A stretch of 64,000 nt of DNA from Undaria pinnatifida. Lineage: Eukaryota > Sar > Phaeophyceae > Laminariales > Alariaceae. A model generated the notes under the pieces. It was given only the letters and a program-made list of their open reading frames with translations. It did no database searches and was not told the DNA's origin. The DNA lies in assembly GCA_012845835.1 (NCBI GenBank), contig JABAKD010000024.1, forward strand, positions 2,278,561-2,342,560, read 5' to 3'. Below, piece after piece: positions 52,601-61,422 of the stretch. The position numbers and the translations under genes were made by a program. Position 1 is the stretch's first letter, and every line of letters starts with the position of its first letter.

Positions 52601-55600
52601 CGCCAAGCAAGTTACCTCTGACCGCGTTTGTGCGGTGAGGTGCACTGTCATTCGGGCGAGTCGAAAAACTGTCAGTGAAAAAGAGGGTACTCCCTCCTAC
52701 CGTAGCCTTGGCCCGGTAGCATGCATTAAGAGGGGTTACTCTGGCGTCATCCCCCGCTAGGGGTGCAGCAGATCGTAAGAATCTTCTGAGCTCCTGACAC
52801 GAAGAGCTCAATATCTTACCCGAAAAATCACTTCGAAGACACTCGTTCGCCCGACCGGACCAACATTTCTGTACGCTAATCCCAAGACCAACATACTCGT
52901 TAAAAATATTCTACTAGCCGATGGTTCCACGCTTGAGGAGCTCTCAGTAGGTCACAAGGTCACATAATATGGCCCTAATCATGCCACCCCTGCTCTGGGA
53001 TGACTCTCTGAACCAGCCGGTAGTTCTTGCTAGGAACTCGCGCAGCAGGACATTTTGGTGGCTGTCGTCAATTGTGGGCTGGCTGGTCGGCGGGCGCTTC
53101 TGGCAGCTCGACAGGGGTCCCTAGTGGCGCCTTCATAAATCCACAAGAAGCTGCGTGAATGACAACGAACCAATCCATGCAGGACGGGAAGATTGGACGA
53201 GCCGCGGTAGACCACCCACCCACTCCTAAAAAGGCATACCACGGTCGGGGTGCACTTCATTTTTTCCGATGCGTCTTCCTCACTGGCGGAGCCCCGGTAC
53301 CTCACCCGTAAGATGATTTCGATGCAAGATGAAAGCGCAACGCGACGAGCAATCCCCATGGCCTAAGTTTTTTAACCAAAGACCAAAGGCTATGGGAGGG
53401 GGCTCACTTTTGGGGGCATTTCATGCAGTGGCTCGGGGTCAATCACGCGAGTGGCCCCCCTAATCCTTTTGCGGTCAAGAGCTTTCGCGCTGTTTCAACT
53501 GTTGCGGTGTGAATCCGCAATGGAATGGTTAGCTACGCTGCGCGAATCAAATCGCCCGATGTCGTTTGGCCAGTGAGGTACGGAGCCTCTCGTGCGAGTG
53601 GCTCAAACCCGGTAGTGGAATAGGGAGTAACCCCCCGTACCGTGGCAATGGAACAAAATAACATGGTAAACCGCCAATGGCGCTCGAACGCTGTTGGGTA
53701 GTGTAGTTGTTCGTTGAGGAGCCCCGTCAGCCAGAAAAAAATTGGTCAAAAAGTGCTGCGCCCCTATCGTAGCACGCCTCCGTACAGGTATGAACTCCTT
53801 TAGAACTGCACCCATGTTCCTCGGTTGAGCCCCGTCAGTCAGAAATGTCTAGGGCAAAAATGTGCTGCGTCCCTATCGTAGCACGCCTCCATACAGATAT
53901 AAACCCCTTCAGAACTGCACCCATGTTCCTCGGTTGAGGACCCCCGTCAGTCCAGAATGCTGTGGCCAAAATGTGTTTATCCCTTTCGTAGCACTCGTCT
54001 TATCCTAGCGGTTTTGTACGACGTCAGCCTCTTTCGTTTTCGGATGCCCGATCGACTTCCTCGGCTGCAGCGAAATCGACTTCCCCAAGACCTCCGAGGC
54101 GTTTGTTTGCTTCGAGTGTCACGAGCCGAGGGTGTCGTGGACGTACCTCATGACGGGCATGGAGACCGGCATGAGAGCTTTGCCACACGCAAACGAGACC
54201 TACTTCCGCGTCAACGGGGAAGGCATCCTCTGCATACAGCATCAGGCAAGCGAGTTCGTATTTCCGTCCCACTGTTAGCCCCTTTAGCAGTGTGTCCATG
54301 TTTTTGAGGACAAGCTACTTGGAAATATCCCACACTGTATCGGACAGAGTGTTCGATGCAATTCGACGAGGGAAGAAATAGGTATTCTCGCGATAAAAAT
54401 GAAGGCGCGTACCGTGGTGGGGAAGGGGGAGAAGACCCTTCTTAGTGACCCCGAATCTGAGTTTCTTCTCGGGCGGGGACAAGGAGAAAGAAAAATGCAA
54501 AGAAAAAGAAGGGATCAGAGCAAAAAAAAGTGTCGCATAATGTTTGCAATAGTACAAGGGCGAATAATGGCTGTCTCTCATTGCTGGACTTGCGCGACTC
54601 AAACTGCTTGGAATTGGTGTGGGATCGTTTTTTGTATTTAACGAAGGGTTGGTGTTGGCTGCTTTCAGGCTAGATATATTTTCTGGCTAGCATAACATCT
54701 GCGCCAGAGAGTCCTACCGCAGCATGCGTCTTCAGTATGCTCAAGTGAAATGCTGCGGTCCTGCGTCTTCCACTTCGCCTACTTCGTTTCGCGGGGGCAA
54801 GGAAAGAACTAGCGTCTTTTGGCCGGCAGCGGTCTTTCTCGCTTCCATGCTCCTGGAAAATATGCCACTGTGTATGCCGCCATGCCGTCTCCCATCAACT
54901 AATTATTTTACCCTCACACTACTCTACATTTGATGTAGAATGATACCACTCTGGACGGAAATGTAAAGACTGTTTGGGTTTCATATTAATACGGAATCGG
55001 TCCTTACGTTTCCATCTAAAGTGGTGCAATATAACGTGGAATTTTAGTAACTACAAGGTTTCCCTCCGGGAAGTGCCTAGGGGAGTAACTACAAGGTTCC
55101 CCTCCGGGAAGTGCCTTAGGGAGCGGCGCAAGAACGAAATCCAAGCATCCAACATCTGACTGCCTGTGGGCAAATAAGATGTACCTGGTGGTAGTGAAAG
55201 CTTATTCTTTTTCCGCAGCTTGAGAAGTGGAGTGTGGGGAGGCGCCTTCCCGGGGACGGTTCGCTCTCTCCCCGTCGTGGTGGAGAACCGTAAATAAGTG
55301 GTATTCCCATCAGCACGTGTACAGCACGAGTACGATGAGGAGTTTTTGTACGGGCGACTCTTTATATATTTATGCAGTAAAATTTGCGTGGTAAAAAATA
55401 AATGGACGAAAAGTGGGTTTCCAACCACAAAAATTAGCAATTGTTCCGTGCGCGGTCTATTTATCGTGGTTTTGATGTTTTTTCTTCGTGTCATACGTAT
55501 GGGAATCAGCCATTTCAGAATGGGTACTCTTGTCTTGTTGAGCCAGATTTTGAACTCCACGACGAGTGATCCACGCCAGGATGGGCAATCATCCCCCTTC

Positions 55601-57098
55601 ATCACCAGTTCGTCGCAGAAAGTGCACAGATGTGATAGAACTGAGACAGAGAAGCCCTCTCTCATGGAGCATCAGCGCCTATATCCACTGCTGCTTCCTT
55701 TTTAGAGTCAAGAAAAATCACGCTGGGTTGTTTTGATCGTCGTCCGATTCAAAATCGTCCCCTCGAGGAGACGAATTCACTTTGCCTAGCCAGTACGAAC
55801 CAAAGCATCGGCTTGCTGCTGTACGTATACTGCTGTACCTGCTTGTAACACATAGCCACAGCAGCAGCACACCACGTATGGATATGCCACACGCGCATGA
55901 TGACGATGTTGCCTCTGTTGCTTGTTGTGCTGCTGGGCACGTTGTGTAGCGTTGTCTGTGTTGTCTGCATGTTCACTGTTGTCTACACTTGGCTGGGTGT
56001 GCTCGAGGGGGGGGAGAAACATAAATTGATGATCGGAAGTATAAGGTGATAAGGACCATTGATGGAAAAGTCTTGAGTCTACACGGTCCTGATATTTTCG
56101 TCCAGAATGGCGATGCCGCCCACAACAGCAACAAACGACAGGTAATCGATTACAAATACGAAGCAGGCCCCGAAAATATCAACTAGCCACAACAGTACGG
56201 CGCAGATGGGTGTGCCACACACGCACGGTGTTGCCTGCTGGCGCTGCTGGGCGGCAGTTTTTTAAGGCTGTGCTCTCTGCGTGTTGGCTGTGCTCATGGC
56301 TGTGTTCATGAAAGAGCAAAAAACGGACCGAAGGTTACCTCTGGGTCTGGTACGCGCGCATAATGTGCACAGATTTTTTGGATTTGCATCAAAACCTTCG
56401 TACGTAAAGTAGCGGGGATAGGGAATGCTGGATGTTGCGGAAACCCGGGGATTTACCTTAAATATGCCCATGGCCAAAAAAGTTTGAAAGGCTTGCCACG
56501 CGCGACTACACGGATCGCGCCCAAAGCTCGGACAACGTGGCCCCAAGGATCGAGTTACGCCTACCCTTCTAACGTTTCGGATATAGGTGCGAGCACGAAG
56601 AGATATGTCCGAAAACAGAGGCGAAAATGACAATTATACGTGTACTCATTCCACCCGCACACTACTATTCTGACGAATACTACTGCAACTACGGCTTACA
56701 TTTTGCGTGGGGTATCGCTTCCGCTCACTGTTTCGCCATACATCTTCCCTTTCGCACGTGGAAATTAAAAAAGCTCTTGAGTTATAATAGTGCGTATTTA
56801 TAAAGTTCACCTTCCCCCCTGTCTACAAGTATGTAGAGTTCATCTTATACTGTACCTGGTATGCAGGAAGAAATAAACGAATAAAATTCTGTTTCAATTC
56901 CCTTCCTTGTTGTTCTCTTTCTCTGCTGCAATTTTTCTGTTTTTTCATGACCCTGTGCAGATTCCCATGAGCATGGGGCAGACAAGCTTCGTGGATGTGC
57001 TGCTTTGTCCGGACATCCAGGAGAGCGAGATGGATGCGGACGAACAGGAAGGGGGGTTGCTGATGGAGAACGAGGATAGTGTGGACCACAACCGATGA
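43603..57098 (+). CDS. RAD1: RAD1 checkpoint clamp subunit, multi-exon gene
   Basis: Eight exons: 43603-43677 (tentative), 45295-45420, 46271-46477, 47949-48023, 49252-49344, 51760-51869, 54071-54245, 56961-57098. Joined, they give about 332 residues (human RAD1 has 282). The order of blocks follows RAD1 throughout: SCRLDNAKAITTIL, SLFQEYDCVEGAKFGINLTT, LLECLQIFG, MAYQ, LTLEEAGVFTSCEI, CILKSDFLK, EAFQEL, LSAKGSIGSSEIDFPK, RVNGEGILCIQHQ, FVDVLLCPD. RAD1 is the PCNA-like subunit that forms the 9-1-1 ring with RAD9 and HUS1 and is loaded at damaged DNA to activate checkpoint kinase signalling in the nucleus. All coding junctions fit: phase 0 except the exon 6/7 join (phase 2). Introns are 0.85-2.7 kb (the first 1.6 kb) and full of repeats. 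The intron after exon 7 begins GC instead of GT. Assignment rests on remembered family sequence, without a database search. Confidence 0.85.
43780..43925 (+). repeat. MSID cassette variant in RAD1 intron 1
   Basis: Keeps AGGGGAGTCAGTGATCTATG, ATGCAGCTTGCAAAGCTGAG and TCGAACTCACATCTGACG. The frame is broken. Confidence 0.6.
44202..44383. mobile_element. M2 Tc1/mariner-like MITE
   Basis: Starts CAGTGGGTACCCCGATTCA and ends TTAAATCGGGTTACCCGCTG followed by TA. The interior shares GAGCGGTCAAATCGGCATGT with the copies at 25.9 and 58.4 kb. Non-coding, in RAD1 intron 1. Confidence 0.75.
44800..44915 (+). repeat. MSFG cassette variant
   Basis: TGAGGACATGCACG, GCCGCAGCTTGCAAAGATTA and a frame KFGEILDLTAEVSLCFYD. 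The ATG of other copies is changed to TTA. Confidence 0.65.
45295..45420 (+). CDS. RAD1: RAD1 exon 2
   Basis: Acceptor gcag, donor gtatgc, phase 0 at both ends, 42 codons. It reads an acidic start (ENDDDDGVIFS) then CRLDNAKAITTILSCLS, equivalent to the first PCNA-like strand and helix of RAD1 (xxLDNxRxLxxIL in animal proteins). Confidence 0.85.
46271..46477 (+). CDS. RAD1: RAD1 exon 3
   Basis: Acceptor cctag, donor gtgaag, phase 0, 69 codons. It reads MTIVVSGRAKYTQAQ, SLFQEYDCVEGAKFGINLTT and LLECLQIFG, the most conserved stretch of the protein, ending MAYQE. Confidence 0.92.
46670..46815. repeat. GTT/GGT microsatellite
   Basis: A trinucleotide run in RAD1 intron 3. The poly-Thr frame on the minus strand is a by-product. 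Confidence 0.85.
47090..47948 (+). repeat. Tandemly multiplied acceptor region of RAD1 exon 4
   Basis: Three to four imperfect copies of a 130-220-bp segment containing GACGATT(T)CTGCCCTTCCC, CCTGCTGCTGCTGTCT, TGTGCTGTCTT and then CAAGCAGCAGGCCCGAGCAG. The last copy runs into the true exon 4 (AAGCAGGCCCGAGCAACATT). The earlier copies continue instead with TTCATCCCTAGGTATTAGAGG. Confidence 0.75.
47215..47480. repeat. Dispersed repeat copy
   Basis: GGCGGGGCTCCTTAACCCA, CCTAGGCCGTGAGATTATTC, TGCACCTCTAGCGTAGC: same family as 14.0-14.6, 17.8 and 48.2 kb. Confidence 0.65.
47949..48023 (+). CDS. RAD1: RAD1 exon 4
   Basis: Acceptor aagcag, donor gtacga, phase 0, 25 codons: FRLTLEEAGVFTSCEIRTI, matching the L-x-L-E-E-G-G-V-x-T-x-C block of RAD1 with no gap from exon 3. 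The acceptor region is present in several duplicated copies upstream (about 47090-47940). Confidence 0.88.
48130..48650. repeat. Dispersed repeat copies
   Basis: Contains TCTAGGCCATGGAGCTGTCC, GAGCTCCCAACATGAGGAGC, CGGTCAGAAACGTTTGGCCC and GAATGAGAAGCCTCAG blocks, i.e. two or three diverged copies in RAD1 intron 4. Confidence 0.6.
49252..49344 (+). CDS. RAD1: RAD1 exon 5
   Basis: Acceptor tgaag after a T-rich tract, donor gtggga, phase 0, 31 codons: DEEAMEFSALAKAFSSS then AVCQCILKSDFLK, aligning to the DFDF...NKIILQSEGL region. Confidence 0.82.
49495..49985. repeat. Repeat D copy, led by a poly-G run
   Basis: A run of about 18 G is followed by CTCGCATCCCTACTATGCCG, GGCAGACATTGCTTGC, CACCAAGCGCGAAGCGCCGT, CGTACTTTCT-type and GCTGCCTCGTGGGTGCC-type blocks. 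The same order is found at 63.36-63.86 kb. No conserved frame is evident. Confidence 0.75.
50140..50790. repeat. Dispersed repeat copies
   Basis: GTGGAGTTCCTCAAGTGAGG, GTGTTAAGGAGCTCAGAAGC, CTCCTAACACAAGAAGCTC, CGGCCAGGAACGTTTGGCCC and CGACCCCTACAGCGG blocks of the family, in RAD1 intron 5. Confidence 0.6.
50994..51267. mobile_element. M1 TIR element
   Basis: 274 bp, starting GATCAATGCTACGG and ending CGTAGCATTGGTC: the two ends match each other at CAATGCTACG better than the family consensus, as expected for one insertion. The core ATCACTCGCGCGAGTGACCC is present. No TSD is seen. Confidence 0.75.
51760..51869 (+). CDS. RAD1: RAD1 exon 6
   Basis: Acceptor tacag, donor gtgatc, 110 nt, phase 0 in and phase 2 out. 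It reads EAFQELADLNGATSVAVTF and LQLSAKGSIGS. The donor was chosen because joining it to exon 7 restores GSS-x-x-D-x-P-K spacing without a gap. A partial second copy of the exon end lies at 52020-52082. Confidence 0.83.
52020..52082 (+). repeat. Partial duplicate of RAD1 exon 6 end
   Basis: Matches 51815-51874: TCGGCCAAGAAGCGCCTGAC, CTGCAGCTTTCTGCCAAAGG, CATCGGTTCCAGGTGATC, with an insertion of T residues that breaks the frame. It includes a copy of the donor site. Confidence 0.85.
52432..52713. mobile_element. M1 TIR element, diverged
   Basis: A core CTCACTCGCGCGAGTGACCC is followed by a second half ending CTCCCTCCTACCGTAGCCTT. Left end degraded; boundaries approximate. Confidence 0.6.
53379..53654. 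mobile_element. M1 TIR element
   Basis: Starts GACCAAAGGCTATGGGAGGG and ends CCCCCCGTACCGTGGCAATGG. Flanking CAAA (53375-53378, and 53654-53657 if the last base is taken as part of the duplication) may be the 4-bp TSD. Confidence 0.65.
53690..54000. repeat. Tandem units of the GGAGCCCC/GTAGCACGC repeat
   Basis: Two and a half units, period about 117 bp, containing CCCCTATCGTAGCACGCCTC and AACTGCACCCATGTTCCTCG. Close relatives of the tandem pair at 7.05-7.29 kb. It ends about 70 bases before RAD1 exon 7. Confidence 0.75.
54071..54245 (+). CDS. RAD1: RAD1 exon 7, with GC donor
   Basis: Acceptor ctgcag after a pyrimidine-rich stretch; 175 nt. It reads EIDFPKTSEAFVCFECHEP, SWTYLMTGM and YFRVNGEGILCIQHQ. 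The donor is CAG/gcaagc, a GC-AG intron with otherwise perfect consensus; no GT downstream keeps the frame and spacing. Confidence 0.85.
54330..54495 (+). repeat. SINE, 5'-truncated
   Basis: Shares GATGCAATTCGACGAGGGAA, TCTCGCGATAAAAATGAAGG, GTGGTGGGGAAGGGGG and TTCTTAGTGACCCCGA with the SINEs at 18.4 and 26.1 kb, in plus orientation. The tRNA-like head is missing. Confidence 0.7.
55060..55125. repeat. Short tandem duplication
   Basis: Two units of about 35 bp, each with AACTACAAGGTT(T/C)CC and CTCCGGGAAGTGCCT. Confidence 0.75.
56961..57098 (+). CDS. RAD1: RAD1 exon 8 with stop
   Basis: Acceptor gtgcag after a T-rich tract. It reads IPMSMGQTSFVDVLLCPDI and then an acidic tail (DADEQEGG, NEDSVDHNR) ending in TGA. 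It aligns with the last strand of RAD1 (GQICFVEYYCCPD in human) and its acidic tail. Confidence 0.85.
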   Translation: MPMSMGQTSFVDVLLCPDIQESEMDADEQEGGLLMENEDSVDHNR

Positions 57099-57140
57099 CA
57101 ATGTGTGCGCCCCTCCGGATCTCACGTCCGTAGTGGCAAT

Positions 57141-57310
57141 GCAGTAGTGATCCCTCTATAGCGCCGGTTGAGTAGTGCCGGTTGCCCTCTACAGTGCCTG
57201 TGAAACCACCCGGTACAGGTGGAAACAACCAGAACTAGCTGTCGGTATGCGGAATAGTGCCGGTATTGCCGACTGGCTCATACCGGCACTATAGAGGGGC
57301 TACTACAGTA
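57141..57310. mobile_element. M3 MITE with 25-bp TIRs
   Basis: Left end GCAGTAGTGATCCCTCTATA, right end CTATAGAGGGGCTACTACAG, with GCGCCGG/CCGGCAC next inside. It lies 40 bases downstream of the RAD1 stop. Related fragments: 640-740, 40440-40560, 60393-60520. Confidence 0.65.
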
Positions 57311-57320
57311 GTAGATGGAA

Positions 57321-57575
57321 GACCAAGGCTATGGCTGGGGGGGTACCCCTTTTTTTGCGACCGAATTCAGACGAGTGGCGCGAAGGGCTCTGCATCGTGC
57401 TCAAAAATGGACTGATCATGTTGGTCTGGCGCAGCATACTGAAAAGTTCGACGGCGGTGCGCACCGCATCGTTGAACAGCACGAATAATTGGGGTAGCCA
57501 GTTGCGTGAGTGGTTCTGAGCCACAGAAAAAACAGACCCTAAAAGCAACCCCCCTTGTCGGGATGCGAGAGTCTA
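57321..57575. mobile_element. M1 TIR element, diverged
   Basis: Starts GACCAAGGCTATGGCTGGGG. The right end ACCCCCCTTGTCGGGATGC is degraded, and the interior core is reduced to GTTGCGTGAGTGG. Confidence 0.55.
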
Positions 57576-57699
57576 TGATCCGGAGGACTACGTACGGCTG
57601 TCCATGCCCCCAACTGTAACCTTTGGTCAGAGCGAGGGGTGTCCGACACGCAGACCTGTCTCAGATTCTCCCCCTCGTCCTTAGGCGATTGCAAATGCA

Positions 57700-58025
57700 C
57701 ACGATGATAACGTACCGCGTGAAAACATGCGGTGCCCTGCGGTGTTTACAGCAGTGGCGCGTGGTACGGTTGGGGTGGCGCACTTTTGGCCCCGGCGTTT
57801 CCGACGGACATTGCTCTTCGACTGAGAAGCTAACCAATCCCGTTGGAGTACGTTTTGTGGTTTGCGGTAGTGTTGGTCAATACCTTGGCCGTGGGATTGT
57901 GCATCGGTGTGCGCTTTCAGTTTTTAAACGTCACTTTTTGGGTGAGGTATAGAGAGCTCAAGTGGTTAAAAGCCTCAGAACACGCACGTGGTTATGCCAC
58001 CTCTACCGTAGCGTGCGTATAATGG
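57700..58025. repeat. Dispersed repeat copy
   Basis: Contains AATACCTTGGCCGTGGGATT, TTTTTGGGTGAGGTATAGAG and CCACCTCTACCGTAGCGTGC blocks. Confidence 0.55.
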
Positions 58026-58365
58026 GGTGTCCTCGTGTTTTTTCGTGTCCCACGTGTTCCAGAGGCCCCCTGCCTTGCCTCGGCGTCAGAGTCGCCGTCC
58101 GATTGCGCAGACCGAATGGATCCGGGGTGGAAAGGAGGAATGTACGGGAATGCACAGATTTCACACACATTCTGAGACTGATCGTGCCTCACAACGTCTC
58201 GGGGGGGGCGCCGTTCCCTCATCTCAATTGAACGGCCCTCTGGCAGTTCAGCTCGAAACGTAAAGCCGCCTTAGCTTGCCCTTCTCGAGGGAGGCTGTTT
58301 GTAACAATTCAGCTTGAAATATCAACTACCATGCTGACCCTTCCCGGGGGCGCGTGTTTGCGACT

Positions 58366-58634
58366 ACAGTGGGTACCCCGATTTAGGAGCGCCCCGTGAC
58401 AAGCCGAAACAAGCGCTCTTAACTACACATCGCTCTGATCTGTAGTGGGAAGTATAAAACTTTTAGTATAGGCGGGACATGCTGATTTGACCACTCCTAA
58501 CGCCTTTGAAATTGGAAACCCTCGTTGGGAACAAATTTACTTGAAGTTAGTATAGGAAGGGATTTGGGGGCTCTAAAGGGGTGAAAGTCCCGAACGCTCT
58601 CATCCTGGGCGCTCTTAAATCGGGGTACCCACTG
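58366..58634. mobile_element. M2 Tc1/mariner-like MITE, best copy
   Basis: Starts CAGTGGGTACCCCGATTTAG and ends TTAAATCGGGGTACCCACTG, flanked by TA on both sides. The TIR of about 28 bp has one or two mismatches and continues with GAGCGCCC/GGGCGCTC. Insertion at TA is the hallmark of Tc1/mariner transposition. About 269 bp, non-coding. Confidence 0.82.
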
Positions 58635-58749
58635 TATTGAGCTTGAAACATAGGTTAGCATGCTTTCGCTTCCGAGGAAGGGTGCTTGTGGCAATTCAGC
58701 TTGGCACGTCATTTTCCATGCTTGCCCTCCCGAAGGACAAGGCCACGGA

Positions 58750-58945
58750 GGCGTGCTACGGTCGAGGGAGCACTTCTGGGCCAAGTATTTTCTGAGTGGC
58801 CCACTCCTCAACTAAGGAAACCGCCCAAGTTATCAGCTTTATGTACACCTCGTCTATGGGAATGCTCATCGGGCGGAGCGAACACAAGTTCGAGTTTCGG
58901 GCGAGGTATGCAGCTCCTCGAGGGAGGAGCTTCGGGAAAAATAAA
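58750..58945. repeat. Dispersed repeat copy
   Basis: Contains GGCCCACTCCTCAACTAAGG, CATCGGGCGGAGCG and AGCTCCTCGAGGGAGGAGC blocks. Confidence 0.5.
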
Positions 58946-58947
58946 TG

Positions 58948-59126
58948 AGGGCTTTTCACGGGTCACGATTACGCGGGTCGAGTCGTGTCGGGTCAGGGGG
59001 CATTCGAAATATCACGGGTTGTGTCGGGTCGGGTCGGGTCAGGAGGGTTTCGAATCTAACGGGACGGGTCGGGTCACCCTGGCCCAACCCGACTCGCGAC
59101 AAGTACCCCGACCCATCAAAAGCCCT
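58948..59126. mobile_element. Short TIR element rich in CGGGTCGGGTC
   Basis: Left end AGGGCTTTTCACGGGTC, right end GACCCATCAAAAGCCCT; the interior is CGGGTCGGGTC units, inverted near the right end. The same architecture (GGCTTTTC ends plus an array) is seen on a larger scale at 41984-43112. Confidence 0.65.
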
Positions 59127-59140
59127 GGGAAAAATGAGGT

Positions 59141-59388
59141 GGGCCTCTATATGCCGTAACGGTAGGGGTCATGCTTGGCGGGTGGCTGCCCTACTTCTTT
59201 TCGGTCTTCAGCTGTTTTTTCGCGTGTCGGTTTCGCGATATTTACCGCCACCGCCATGGAAATGTTGTTTCGTGCTGCGCGAGCAGTTCGGTTTCGACCC
59301 AGGGATATAACCGCTCGCGCGGGTGGTCTATAGTTGATACGTACTGGTAGTGAAAATGGGAATTACTCCCCCAACTGTTGCCTTGGTC
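59141..59388. mobile_element. M1 TIR element, diverged
   Basis: Left end degraded (ATGCCGTAACGGTAGGGGTC), core ACCGCTCGCGCGGGTGG, right end CTCCCCCAACTGTTGCCTTGG. Adjacent to the short GGGTC element. Confidence 0.55.
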
Positions 59389-60392
59389 GAAAGGAGGCTG
59401 GGCCCTGAAGCGAAGTCGCACCAAAACCGTGTACTCTTACTGTCAACGCTGTTGGGACATTCTGCAGCGCGGTTGGTGCGGTTTGTGTGCTATTTATAGC
59501 AATATCACTCCGCGGCATAGCCAGGCTATCGCCCTCGCTTGCTTCGTGAAGTACAGAAGGCGTCTGCTAGTAGAAGAAACGTCAACTTCGTGTCGATGCC
59601 CAATTGCTTCTGGTGTTTCCACCATTTGACACAGGCTGCTATTGGCTATTGTATGGGATTTGGTACGGCCACCGACCGTGGGCACCGATTCTTCGGTCAC
59701 ACTTTTTATTTGTCGTTAGAACACGAGCGTCATTTTCTTCGACCGATATTTTAAGAGCGGGCGCCCTCTGTAGCACATTTTTCTGCAGTCACTTTTGGGT
59801 ATCAAACATGGTCTATACTCCTCTGCGCGTAAGTGCACCGTGGGAGGCACACCGCGCGCCTCACAACACCATCGTGAGACTCGTTTGGCTGCCAACAGTC
59901 AACGTTCTCGCAGGAAGGGGTTCCTTTCGGCTAACGAATCGTCATGATCTCTCCCGCGGGCCAAAAAATACAAATGATTTTCATTAAATAAAAAATCATC
60001 AAGCGGGACGGGGGGGGGTGGGCGTCTCATGGAATCTTGCCATTCTCCAAGGTTGCTTCGCTGGACTCCGCAAACCGATTTGCGCGAATATGAGCGTATT
60101 TCTTGCGTCTCTGCTCAACAAAACCCAAACACGGTGATCTTTAGCGAAACGCTCATCAGTCACCACGAAGAAAAAAAACAATGTCTCGTCGCCACAGACA
60201 AAAAACACCGACAGTTACGATGTGCCCGAAGGATTGCACCGCGGTTGAGCGACCAGCTCGAGGTCAATGCGCCCATCATACTTCTAACAGAGCCATATAT
60301 AAGTGCACCGTGTTTTAGAACGAGGGCCAAAGGGCGCTGGTGCATCCATCATCGTCCCTACGTATCGTGCGCTGTGGCAATATGTCTACTAC

Positions 60393-60520
60393 CGTATGCG
60401 ATGCAGTAGCGGCCCCTCTACAGCAGCGGCAACCGGCACTCCTCCGCATATGGCCACTACCGATTAATCTAATATGTGCCAAGCGATTCCACAGGCACTA
60501 CAGAGGGACCTCTACTGTAT
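60393..60520. mobile_element. M3 MITE, diverged
   Basis: GCAGTAGCGGCCCCTCTACAG at the left and AGGCACTACAGAGGGACCTC at the right, an imperfect inverted repeat like that of 57141-57310. Confidence 0.5.
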
Positions 60521-61422
60521 TTACTTCGTGGCGCTTGGGAAAAATTTTCATTCAACATTTTCTACGACCGCCCCCACAAGAAAGCAAGCTTGCTCCTACC
60601 CATCACACGCCCCGAGCAACACGCCCTAACTAGGCAGTCAGAAAAAAACTTAGGGACTCAGCACTCGCCACGTCGCCCCATCTGCCACGTCACTCCGTTA
60701 CGTCCCACTATCCAAAAGACAAAGGGTCAGGTAGGGGGAGTACGCCCGTATTCGCTTATGTGTTTTCACAATTGATAACATAAGGCGGGTAAATCGCCCA
60801 TCGCCTGACTACAACTACACCAAAAATACTCGTACAGTTGGCCGCTACGCAATCGCTACATGACACAACAGTATGCCATTGGTCTAGGCAACCAAAAATA
60901 ACACATCGCAAAGCGACACGCGATGCACTCTCAAGCACTGTGTATCTACCCAAGCCAGTACATACATATATTTGACGTCAGCAACTCAACATTCAAATAA
61001 ATAATGTAGTCGATCGAGGCGATCTAGAAGAACCGGTGGTAATCGACAAGCGACATACCAGGTATGTTCTAGCACCATCTGCACAATCCAGCAATCACCA
61101 ACGGCACGTCTCTACGACGCCGGCAGTACAACATTCCAACAAATCACGGAGTGCACGCAGTGTCCGAAATACTACCCGCACAAGCTAGCCTAACCATCAA
61201 GCACACCTCTACCGCACCAGCAGCACAAAGCTCCAATAAATCCCACAGCAGTGCACAAAGTATTCACGCACTATCTCTGGCATACCATATATTTCGGGAT
61301 ACAGACGGAAGTCTTTTAGATAAGCTATCGACGCTATCCGCACAAGTCAGCAACCAACAGCACAAATATTCGACACCAGCAGCACATCTCTCAAAAAAAT
61401 AACACGAAGTGGACGACAGCTG
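60521..61422. other. Intergenic, nothing identifiable
   Basis: 3' side of the minus-strand exon below. There is only a loose repetition of CAGCAGCACA and CACAAGTCAGC-like words at 61.10-61.40 kb. Confidence 0.4.
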
